A stretch of DNA of 64,000 nt, from the NCBI RefSeq assembly GCF_001465595.2, contig NZ_CP013481.2, positions 434,001 to 498,000 on the forward strand, written 5' to 3'. A model generated the notes under the pieces. The model saw nothing but the letters and a program-made list of their open reading frames with translations, had not been told where the DNA came from and did no database searches. Each line of letters opens with the position of its first letter. Positions within the stretch are counted from its first letter, which is position 1. This DNA is from Pandoraea apista. Lineage in GTDB: Bacteria; Pseudomonadota; Gammaproteobacteria; Burkholderiales; Burkholderiaceae. The translations under genes and the position numbers were made by a program. Positions 57,021 through 64,000 of the stretch are shown one piece after another.

Positions 57021-57865
57021 GCGTGCAGGCTCGCTGTGAGCAAGCCCGGTTTGCGATGGCAAGGGGCTTGAGCCAACGGCGAGCGTGCACGCTGATGCAG
57101 GTCAGCCGTTCGAGCTTGGGTTACGAGCTCAAGATGCCGAGCAAGAACGCGCCAGTGATCGATGCGATGCGAGCATTGTCGGGGCAATTCCCGCGCTTCG
57201 GTTCGCGTCGCATTCGAGTATTGCTCGGGCGTGAAGGCATCGTGGTCGGTCGAGACCGTTGTGCTTCGCTCTGGGCGCAGGCCGGCCTGCAAGTACCAAT
57301 GAAACGTCGTAGACGCCGCGTGGCAGGCAGTCGTCCAAGACCCCATGCGCCAGCAACCCGCAACTCGGTCTGGTGCTATGACTTCGTATTCGATGCCTGT
57401 GCGAACGGCCAGCAAGTTAAATGCCTGACGGTGGTCGATGAATATACGCGGGAGTGCCTGGCGATTGATGTGGCGGGATCGATTCGCTCGCGTCGAGTCA
57501 TTGAAGTGCTGAGCCGGTTAATTAGCGTGCACGGCGCGCCACGTTATCTGCGCTCAGACAACGGGCCGGAGTTTGTCAGCACAGCGCTGTTGAAATGGGC
57601 AGTCCAGGAGCAGATTGAGACGGCACTGATTGACCCCGGCAAACCATGGCAGAACGGCACCAACGAGAGTTTCAACGGAAAATTTCGTGATGAATGTTTG
57701 GCGATGGAGTGGTTTCGCAATCGGATCGAGGCGAAGATCGTGATCGAGGACTGGCGCACTCACTACAACGAAGTGCGCCCGCATTCGAGTTTGCAGTACC
57801 TGACCCCGGCTGAATTCCGTCGGGTTAGCGAATGTAGTTCAACCACCGGGGCTGTGATTCTCTAG
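57014..57865 (+). CDS. IS3-family transposase OrfB
   Basis: The 283-residue integrase-core protein has all catalytic residues: Asp in VWCYDFVFDA, Asp in LRSDNGPEFVS and Glu in NGTNESFNGKFRDE. It lies in the -1 frame relative to OrfA and starts exactly at the base re-read after the slippery site, so it is most likely made as an OrfAB fusion. Confidence 0.93.
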   Translation: MVSVQARCEQARFAMARGLSQRRACTLMQVSRSSLGYELKMPSKNAPVIDAMRALSGQFPRFGSRRIRVLLGREGIVVGRDRCASLWAQAGLQVPMKRRRRRVAGSRPRPHAPATRNSVWCYDFVFDACANGQQVKCLTVVDEYTRECLAIDVAGSIRSRRVIEVLSRLISVHGAPRYLRSDNGPEFVSTALLKWAVQEQIETALIDPGKPWQNGTNESFNGKFRDECLAMEWFRNRIEAKIVIEDWRTHYNEVRPHSSLQYLTPAEFRRVSECSSTTGAVIL

Positions 57866-57897
57866 ACACCCGTGGTACGAAAATATCCGTCAGGTCA

Positions 57898-58164
57898 CCG
57901 CGCGCTATGCGTTTGAGGCACGGCTCCGGGCATCCGCTTCAGGCCGATGGCGGCCGTAGTCCTTCGGCCGCTTACGGCCCGAAGCGGACGTCTGGCCTCA
58001 CGTTGTATGTGTCCGTTTTCAGTAGGAAGCGTCCAACGGAGGGCGGACTGCAACCAACCGGCAGCAGACCTACCTTGTTCGCGCTCAAGCGCCCGCCAAG
58101 TGTCTCAGGGCAAACAGTCAGGCCAATCGATTGAAAAACACTTCGAATATGCGGGTTGATTGCG
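57898..58164. other. Rhs tail and non-coding DNA
   Basis: The first 56 bp continue the Rhs fragment. The remainder holds no gene; it has GC-rich inverted stretches around 57,955-57,985 (GGCCGTAGTCC, CTTACGGCC) of no clear role. Confidence 0.4.
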
Positions 58165-59072
58165 TCATTCATCGAAAGATAGATGGCGAACGAACCACTC
58201 CATAGCACACTGGCTCGTCACCTCGAAGTGTTTCGCATAGAGCGTAAAGTGCCTCGTGAAATCATCGCAAGTTGTTTGGGTGGTAGCGCATCCTCATACG
58301 CACGCAGGCACAGATCGGTGGCCGTCAACGTGCCTGCGTCGGCCTCGATCATCAACAGCGGCGTCGGGGAGATGCGTGTGATGTACTCCGCAGGTTCGTT
58401 TTCGCGCGATCGCTCTGCGCTGCGCAACGTCACCTCGTTTCGCCACTGCGGCGCGAACGCTGCTGTGCCTGCATAAAATGCGTGGCTGTCGGCTCCCGCC
58501 ATCGCGCGTGGCTCTGCAGGATCGACACTCGTCGCAGGCAAGATGTCTGGGGTGCCCCCCGACGAAGCATTGCGCGCGGTCCGCCTCGAACGCCCTAACA
58601 ACGCGGTAACGTGATCTGCGCGTGTCCGACGCAATGCCGATTGATAACGATTGATCTGCGGCAGCTGCGAAACCACACATTTCACTCGGCGATCGACCGC
58701 CGCAACCTCAAGCACATTGCCACCGCTGAAACTTGAACCCCAGATCCCTATGCGTGTGCCGTCCACGTCTGCCCGAGTCGAGACGTAGGTAATCGCGTCG
58801 CGATAGCACCGTTTCTGCAACGCCGGATCAACTTCCTGGCGCGGTATCCCTTCGCCGTCACCGAAATTGCGATGGCCGTAGACGAGCACAGCAAAACGTG
58901 CGCCAGCGAACGCCTCAGCATAACGATCGAGATATTGCCCCTTTACCGCCGAGAACCCGTGCGCCATCACGATGGCCGGGTGTTCACCCGCACGCCGCGA
59001 TTGAATGGGCAGATAGAATCAGCCGCGCAGAAGCGCGCCCTCTGAAAGAAACGCCACGTTTTGACGTCCCAT
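58165..59072 (-). pseudogene. Alpha/beta hydrolase with internal stop and frameshift
   Basis: From an ATG at 59072 the minus strand reads GRQNVAFLSEGALLRG, then TGA (59019-59021) where Trp is expected, then FYLPIQSRRAGEHPAIVMAH and GIWGSSFSGGNVLEVAAVDR (GxSxG nucleophile elbow). Near 58,260 a frameshift hides the end, which in the next frame reads HFTLYAKHFEVTSQCAMEWF-VRHLSFDE, typical of this family. Two disabling changes show it is inactive. Confidence 0.85.
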
Positions 59073-59169
59073 TGCGTATCCCTCTTGAATCAGGTGCGCC
59101 CGAGTTTTGGCGCTCAGGTCTCACGTTACGCAAGTAAGGCGCGTGTTGCGCTGCAAGTCAGGACATGCC

Positions 59170-59343
59170 CTACGCCAATTCGGACAATCTGAAATACGAG
59201 CTCGGCGTGGTTCCCGTTACGAGACGAAACATCGCCGCAAAGGCGCCCGGTGCCTCGCCGCCGCGGTCGAGTCTCGCCGCGACTCGCTTTCCTATCTTGA
59301 TGTAGAGCCTGACGGCGCGGATGTGCTCTTCGTATGTGTACAT
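59170..59343 (-). pseudogene. Chimeric remnant: IS3 OrfA start joined to an AraC-type end
   Basis: A 57-codon frame starts MYTYEEHIRAVRLYIKIGKR, the start of an IS3-family OrfA, then becomes GAFAAMFRLVTGTTPSSYFR-LSEL, like the last helix of an AraC-family activator. The join, near residue 23, is a deletion or recombination scar. Confidence 0.5.
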
Positions 59344-59942
59344 GAACTACCTCCAAGTAGTCCAAGATTTTGTCCGCATCCCCGATGCAGTTGAACATTG
59401 TTCCCTCGGACACAACGTCCCTAGCTACCTCGGATCCACTTTGCGTGAAATTCCGCACTCGTCGAGCACCGAGCAAGAAGACGCGAAATAAATTCATGTC
59501 GATGCCGATGATATTCATTTGACTTATGGTATCGGCATTTACGACGCATTTGACGGATATTCCCCCCATTTCTAGACTCCATCGAAATGATTCGCCGACA
59601 TGGCGAGAGTAGCCACATTGCGACCATGGCCGAGCCGACATGTCGGGTGTCAAGGGCCTAAGCCGACCTGGAGTTGCTTTTTATTGATCGCGGAGTAGGC
59701 GCGGCAGCGTGACTCAGCATTCGCTCGAGGCCGGGATTGTCGCCTTTTTGCGAGGCAAATTCCTGTTCAATCAGCCCATCGATTTCCCGTGGGTAGATGC
59801 CGAATTCTTGCCGAATTTGTTGCACACTCTCAATTGCTCACGGTCGAAATAATAAGCAAATAATTAGTACTGCATATCATATAAAAGGCCACAAATGAAG
59901 GCCATTCGCATTTTTTTTCTAACCACAAAATAGGTGTTGGAT
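59344..59942. other. Decayed DNA and porin upstream region
   Basis: A minus-strand piece (59,518-59,459) reads MNIIGIDMNLFRVFLLGARR, like the start of a LysR regulator, but has no helix-turn-helix after it. The 80 bp before the porin are AT-rich (TACTGCATATCATATAAAAG) and likely hold its promoter. Confidence 0.4.
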
Positions 59943-61067
59943 ATGCGCTTCAAGTATGGATTTGTTGCATTGCTGATGGGGGTTTCATTTTCCGCGCTCG
60001 CACAGAGCTCAGTCACGATTTACGGGGTGATTTCAGATGGGATTGGATACTTCAATAACGAGGGTGGGCATTCCAACGTCCGGCTTGTCAGTGGCGCGAA
60101 TCAGAACAACCGTCTCGGTTTTCGTGTGAATGAGGACCTGGGTGGCGGCATATCCACGATCGCAACGCTGGAGAACGGATTTGACATCAACCAGGGGTCG
60201 CTGGGTCAAGGCGGAAGAATGTTCGGCCGGCAAGCTTTCGTCGGGCTGTCAAGTCGAGAATACGGCACGATCACGATCGGACGCCAGTATGACGTGCTGT
60301 GGGACTATCTCGACCGAATCGAACCTCATGCAATGGGGCCAGGGCTTGCCACTAGCATAGGCAGCAACGACAACATTGAGGGCAATTTCCGCTACAGCAA
60401 TTCGGTAAAGTACAAGAGCCCTGAGTGGAAGGGGCTGGAGTTTGAAGCGCTCTACGCTTTCAGCAACAAAGCTGGCGACTTCACACAGAATCGCGCATAC
60501 AGCGCCGGTATCAATTACGCCTGGGGCTCGCAACGCTACGCATTGACCTACCTGAACATTGATCAGCCGGGCACGACCAACTCGTCAGGTGCGGTCAGTA
60601 ACGACTACTCAGGCGGCGCATTCCAGTTGTTTCATACCAGCCCGCTGTCGCCCAATGTCGGCGTACAGCGGCAACGCGTATTCGCTGGCGGTGCGGAGAA
60701 TGCGTTTGGGCGGGTGCGTCTTGGTGGCATCATCTCTGATGTTCGATATTCCTATCTGGACGGCACCAGCCTGCATCTCGATAACTTCGATCTTACCGCC
60801 GTCTACAACATTTCTCCGGCACTCGATATCTCGGCGGCCTACGTCTACTCGATGGGACACTATGGCGGGATCGATGCGTCGTCTCACTGGAATCAAGTGC
60901 AATTAGGCGCGGACTATTATTTGTCGAAGCGCACAGACGTTTATGCCTACGTCAATTATGTGAGGGCATCGGGCTCCCGAGCGACCGCTGTACTCTTCCT
61001 TGCCGCGGCGGCCTCCAGCACGAACACGCAGACCGCGCTGCTCGCAGGCATCCGACACAAGTTTTAA
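59943..61067 (+). CDS. Gram-negative general porin (OmpC-like)
   Basis: The 374-residue protein has a signal peptide (MRFKYGFVALLMGVSFSALA, cut after AQS), starts SSVTIYGVISDGIGYFNNEG as in Burkholderiales porins, and ends with Phe (LLAGIRHKF), the outer-membrane assembly signal. Internal strands such as FGRQAFVGLSSREYGTITIG are typical. It probably forms a trimeric outer-membrane channel, perhaps taking up the substrate of the dioxygenase downstream. Confidence 0.92.
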   Translation: MRFKYGFVALLMGVSFSALAQSSVTIYGVISDGIGYFNNEGGHSNVRLVSGANQNNRLGFRVNEDLGGGISTIATLENGFDINQGSLGQGGRMFGRQAFVGLSSREYGTITIGRQYDVLWDYLDRIEPHAMGPGLATSIGSNDNIEGNFRYSNSVKYKSPEWKGLEFEALYAFSNKAGDFTQNRAYSAGINYAWGSQRYALTYLNIDQPGTTNSSGAVSNDYSGGAFQLFHTSPLSPNVGVQRQRVFAGGAENAFGRVRLGGIISDVRYSYLDGTSLHLDNFDLTAVYNISPALDISAAYVYSMGHYGGIDASSHWNQVQLGADYYLSKRTDVYAYVNYVRASGSRATAVLFLAAAASSTNTQTALLAGIRHKF

Positions 61068-61245
61068 GCGTCAGACGCTGGTCGCAATTTCGCCAGCGTG
61101 ATCCTTGAGGTGCTGGGGGGCTCTCATCGATTCACATTGGCATGTTGCGACCAGCGACCGATATCGATCTCGTGATTTTTCACCCGCAGCGCCGGAAATT
61201 CGTTCAGATTTTCCACACTTCCAAGACTACTTGGCGCGAAGTGTG

Positions 61246-62172
61246 TCAGGACCAACTTCTATCGAACCCCTGAATGACATCGGTCAGCAATCGCCTCATC
61301 CAAACGTTCGCTTCGTCTGATTCGAAACCTTCGTGCCAGTGCAGGGTGACAGCTGCGTGGGGTAGTTCAACGGGGAACTCGTAAATGCGCAGTGCGCTGT
61401 CTTGCGCGAATACTGCCGCGAGATGGTGAGGAACCGTGGCATACAAATCTGTGGCCGCCAAAACGTCCGGTAAAGCCACGAAATGCGGCACCTCCAATAC
61501 GACATTGCGCTTCACTCCTTGCTGCACGAATGCGGCGTCTATAGCGTGGTGACTGTGCTCCGCAGACGACACTTGTACGTGCCTGGCCTCCATTAGAGTG
61601 TGAAGGCGTATCGTTCTTCCGCCCGGCAAACCTTTCCGCTTTCGCGTGATGCAAACATAAGTTTCGTCGAAAAGCGGCAAGCTGCGGGTGCGAGATTTCA
61701 GTGCGGGCAGATTACCTACAGCGAAATCGATATTGCTGCAGCGCAATGCCTCCTCGATCTCATCGGCCGGCAGCGGGAAAACGCCAAGACGCACATTCGG
61801 CGCAGTCTGGCGCAACAACTCACATATAGCCGGTAGGTACGCGAGCTCACCGGCATCGGAGATCGAAAGCCGAAACGTGCGGCTGCTGACCAACGGCTCG
61901 AATCGTTCGGCATACCGCAGTGCAACTTGAACGGATTCCATTGCTTTCGAAACGATGGTCGCGATTTCCAATGCCGCAGCTGTCGGCCGCATCCCGGTTC
62001 GAGTGCGAACAAATAGTGGGTCGTCGAAGAGTGTGCGAAGCCTGCCGAGACAGTGGCTGACTGCCGGTTGCGAAAGCGAAAGGCGCTCCCCTGCTCGCGT
62101 AAGGCTTCGCTCTTCCACAATCGCTTTGAATACGCGCAACAGATTGAGGTCTATACCGTCGATCGAGTTCAT
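61246..62172 (-). CDS. LysR-family transcriptional regulator
   Basis: The 308-residue protein has a winged HTH (LNLLRVFKAIVEERSLTRAG, LSQPAVSHCLGRLRTLFDDP) and a substrate-binding domain (FRLSISDAGELAYLPAICEL). The style is that of NahR/NodD-like regulators that sense aromatic acids. It is divergent from the dioxygenase genes, which it likely activates. Confidence 0.92.
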   Translation of the reverse strand: MNSIDGIDLNLLRVFKAIVEERSLTRAGERLSLSQPAVSHCLGRLRTLFDDPLFVRTRTGMRPTAAALEIATIVSKAMESVQVALRYAERFEPLVSSRTFRLSISDAGELAYLPAICELLRQTAPNVRLGVFPLPADEIEEALRCSNIDFAVGNLPALKSRTRSLPLFDETYVCITRKRKGLPGGRTIRLHTLMEARHVQVSSAEHSHHAIDAAFVQQGVKRNVVLEVPHFVALPDVLAATDLYATVPHHLAAVFAQDSALRIYEFPVELPHAAVTLHWHEGFESDEANVWMRRLLTDVIQGFDRSWS

Positions 62173-62223
62173 GATATTCGGCTGGCTTATGTTGGTGGAA
62201 TTTTAGATCAATTTGACGCATGT

Positions 62224-62246
62224 ATTCAAGTCACTGAAACTTGAAT
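62224..62246. promoter_or_regulatory. LysR-type operator between regulator and dioxygenase
   Basis: ATTCAAGT (62224-62231) and its complement ACTTGAAT (62239-62246) with a 7-bp spacer form a dyad holding the T-N11-A LysR motif, 41 bp before the dioxygenase start and 52 bp from the lysR start. Confidence 0.65.
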
Positions 62247-62286
62247 CCGCATCGACAAATCATCACCCCCAACTCCTCAGACAAAA

Positions 62287-63573
62287 ATGAGCGAACCTAC
62301 ATATCAAACCATCGACGTGAGCGACCTGAAGCGTCGCGTGAAGGCGGACCGTTTTTTGCCTTCGCTTTACTACGATCCGTCACTCTTCGAGGCCGAGCTT
62401 GAGCGAATCTTCTACAAGACCTGGATTTGGGTCGCGCATGAAAGCGAGCTAGTTAACCCGGGTGATTTTCGTACCACTTTGATTGGCCGCCAACCGGTGA
62501 TCGTGGTGCGCGACAAAAACGGAAGCGTCAACGTTTTTGAGAACCGTTGCCGACACCGCGGCGCTACTGTTTGTGAGCAACACAAGGGGAACGCGAAGTC
62601 TTTCACCTGCCCCTATCACAGCTGGTCGTACGGATTGGACGGCGCACTGCGAGGTTTGCCGTACAGCGACGGTTATGAGGGAGTCATTGAGAAGTCAGAG
62701 TTGCCACTCAAGGCGCTACGCGTTGGCATCTATCAGGGATTGATTTTCGCGAGTTTCAATCACGAGATTGAGCCTCTCGAGGATTTTCTTGGCAACGCGA
62801 AGCCGTGGATCGACCTCTTCATGAAGCAGGGTGCCGGGTATCCGATCAAGACGAACGGTGAACACAAGTTCAAGTTCAAAGGAAACTGGAAGATTCAGCT
62901 CGAGAACACCACTGATCTTTATCACTTCCCTGTGGTGCACAAGTCGTGGATGGATTCGATCGATGAGGAGACGGCCACCGCAGTGACCAGCTTTATTTCG
63001 AGCGATAAGGCCTTCTGTCGTTCGTTGGGCAATGGGCACAGCATTGCGGTGCAAGTGCCAGAGCTCATGAACATCGAGACTGACGACGGGGCGCCCCTGC
63101 CTGAGCGGTTCGAGCCGCTAGCGAAGTCGCTGCGTGAGAACCATTCGGAAGAAGAGGTTCGCCGCATCGTTCGGTCGCTGATGGGCGTCGGCTTCAACGT
63201 TAACCTCTTTCCTAATCTTGCGCTCTCGATGGCGTTCTTCCGAGTGCTTCGGCCTATTTCCGCCGACGAAACGGAAATTCGGCACATCGCGTTGGCCATG
63301 GACGGAGGGCCGGAAGAGGCAAATCGCGAGCGACTGCGCATTCACGAGAACTTCCAAGGCCCCTTCGGCTTTGGCAGCCCTGATGATGCGGAAGCGTGGG
63401 AGCGTGTCCAGCGAGGATCTTACGCCGGCCCGGACGTCCCCATTCTTCTTAACCGAGGCATCAATCGTGAAGTGACGCTGCCGAATGGCGACATTAACGG
63501 TCACTCTACCGACGAAACTGGTATGCGCGCTGGCTACGCAAAGTGGCTGGAGTTGATGGAGAAAGGACAATGA
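62287..63573 (+). CDS. Rieske ring-hydroxylating dioxygenase, alpha subunit
   Basis: The 428-residue protein has the Rieske ligands CRHRGATVC and CPYHSW, and the mononuclear iron site in NTTDLYHFPVVHKSW (His, His, with a later Asp). It resembles large subunits acting on benzoate-, anthranilate- or salicylate-like acids; the substrate cannot be read from sequence. Its stop overlaps the beta-subunit start (ATGA). Confidence 0.92.
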   Translation: MSEPTYQTIDVSDLKRRVKADRFLPSLYYDPSLFEAELERIFYKTWIWVAHESELVNPGDFRTTLIGRQPVIVVRDKNGSVNVFENRCRHRGATVCEQHKGNAKSFTCPYHSWSYGLDGALRGLPYSDGYEGVIEKSELPLKALRVGIYQGLIFASFNHEIEPLEDFLGNAKPWIDLFMKQGAGYPIKTNGEHKFKFKGNWKIQLENTTDLYHFPVVHKSWMDSIDEETATAVTSFISSDKAFCRSLGNGHSIAVQVPELMNIETDDGAPLPERFEPLAKSLRENHSEEEVRRIVRSLMGVGFNVNLFPNLALSMAFFRVLRPISADETEIRHIALAMDGGPEEANRERLRIHENFQGPFGFGSPDDAEAWERVQRGSYAGPDVPILLNRGINREVTLPNGDINGHSTDETGMRAGYAKWLELMEKGQ

Positions 63574-64000
63574 GTCTAGAAAATACGTCACTTGCCGTGC
63601 CGACCGTGGCCCGCGCTATCGAGCTGGTTTGGAAAGAAGCAGAGCTGCTGGATCGAAAAGAATACGCGGAATGGCTGCGTCTGTGGAATGCAGAAGGGAT
63701 TTACGTCATTCCGATCGACCCCGCGACCAGTGATTTCTACGCGACGCTCAACTATGCGCTGGACGACCATGAGATGCGGAAGAAGCGGGTCGAACGTTTG
63801 ATGTCGACATCCTCGCCGTCAGTCTCGAATGCGGCGAAGACAATCCGGACGGTGTCACGGTTCAACGTTGTTCGCGACTCGGATGGAATCGTCGACCTCC
63901 GTTCTGCGCAGATCGTCGTTGCTTACCGCCAAGGAAATGCTTCGCTGTTCGCTGCAGAGGTGGAACATCGGATCGACGTGTCAACCCAAGATGCACGCTT
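63570..64000 (+). CDS. Ring-hydroxylating dioxygenase, beta subunit (cut by window end)
   Basis: The frame starts SLENTSLAVPTVARAIELVW after the initiator and continues in the SnoaL-like beta-subunit fold (LLDRKEYAEWLRLWNAEGIY, ERLMSTSSPSVSNAAKTIRT-VSRFNVV) to the edge. At least 143 of about 160-180 residues are present. It pairs with the alpha subunit; ferredoxin and reductase genes would be expected beyond the window. Confidence 0.88.
   Translation, partial: MSLENTSLAVPTVARAIELVWKEAELLDRKEYAEWLRLWNAEGIYVIPIDPATSDFYATLNYALDDHEMRKKRVERLMSTSSPSVSNAAKTIRTVSRFNVVRDSDGIVDLRSAQIVVAYRQGNASLFAAEVEHRIDVSTQDAR

Larger units (their letters stand above)
56685..57897 (+). mobile_element. Intact IS3-family element
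   Basis: The 1213-bp element is bounded by TGACCTG...CAGGTCA. Its longer imperfect inverted repeats share TTTCGTACC and TCTAGAG on both sides. It encodes orfA and orfB with an A-AAA-AAG frameshift site. The flanks share only CC, so no clear target duplication is seen. Confidence 0.85.

Overview
The window looks like chromosomal DNA of a GC-rich betaproteobacterium of the Burkholderiaceae, close to Pandoraea or Burkholderia. The evidence is the gene order tatABC, HtrA-type protease, NIF3, mscL, petABC, sspA, sspB, tRNA-Thr, together with a Burkholderia-type porin. The genus is inferred from gene order and protein style, not from a search.

Core block (1-9.1 kb): Tat protein export, a DegS-like periplasmic protease, a NIF3-like protein, the MscL channel, the three-subunit cytochrome bc1 complex, the stringent starvation proteins SspA and SspB, and tRNA-Thr(TGT).

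Accessory island (about 9.1-36.9 kb): it begins right after tRNA-Thr and ends where a decayed arsH meets core-like DNA near 36,930. It is layered. (a) 9.2-20.4 kb holds remains of older elements: a truncated BrxA (BREX) gene, two helicase remnants, an integrase remnant whose catalytic Tyr is now Cys, an intact IS21-family element with a 6-bp target duplication, an H-NS gene, and a possible rolling-circle replicon (inovirus Gp2-like protein, repeats, hairpin). (b) 20.4-28.9 kb is orphan cargo. It includes three unrelated proteins with an Rx4H HEPN-type motif and a PIN-like protein divergent from one of them, a candidate defence or toxin region. (c) 28.8-35.7 kb is a minus-strand run typical of plasmids and ICEs (C39-like, DUF4942, Cys-rich metal-binding, YqaJ exonuclease, DUF932) without conjugation or replication genes in view. 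(d) 36.1-36.9 kb holds a truncated MFS gene and a broken arsH.

Core-like envelope and signalling block (37-48.3 kb): caspase-family protein with Sel1 repeats, SulP transporter, lipoproteins, a large membrane protein, a secreted glycerophosphodiesterase, and an ECF sigma/anti-sigma pair.

Specialised-metabolism block (48.4-55.7 kb): a methyltransferase, then a tightly packed plus-strand set: GBBH/TauD-type dioxygenase, PLP aminotransferase, HMGL-like condensing enzyme, nucleotidyltransferase, family 2 glycosyltransferase and a prolyl-hydroxylase-like dioxygenase. I do not recognise a known pathway; this is the best candidate here for an undescribed system.

Mobile scar (55.7-59.4 kb): IS3 fragments, a second integrase remnant, an Rhs fragment split by an intact IS3-family element with a programmed-frameshift signal, and an alpha/beta hydrolase pseudogene. 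The window ends (59.9-64 kb) with a porin, a LysR regulator and a divergent Rieske ring-hydroxylating dioxygenase (alpha complete, beta cut by the window edge), probably for degradation of an aromatic acid.
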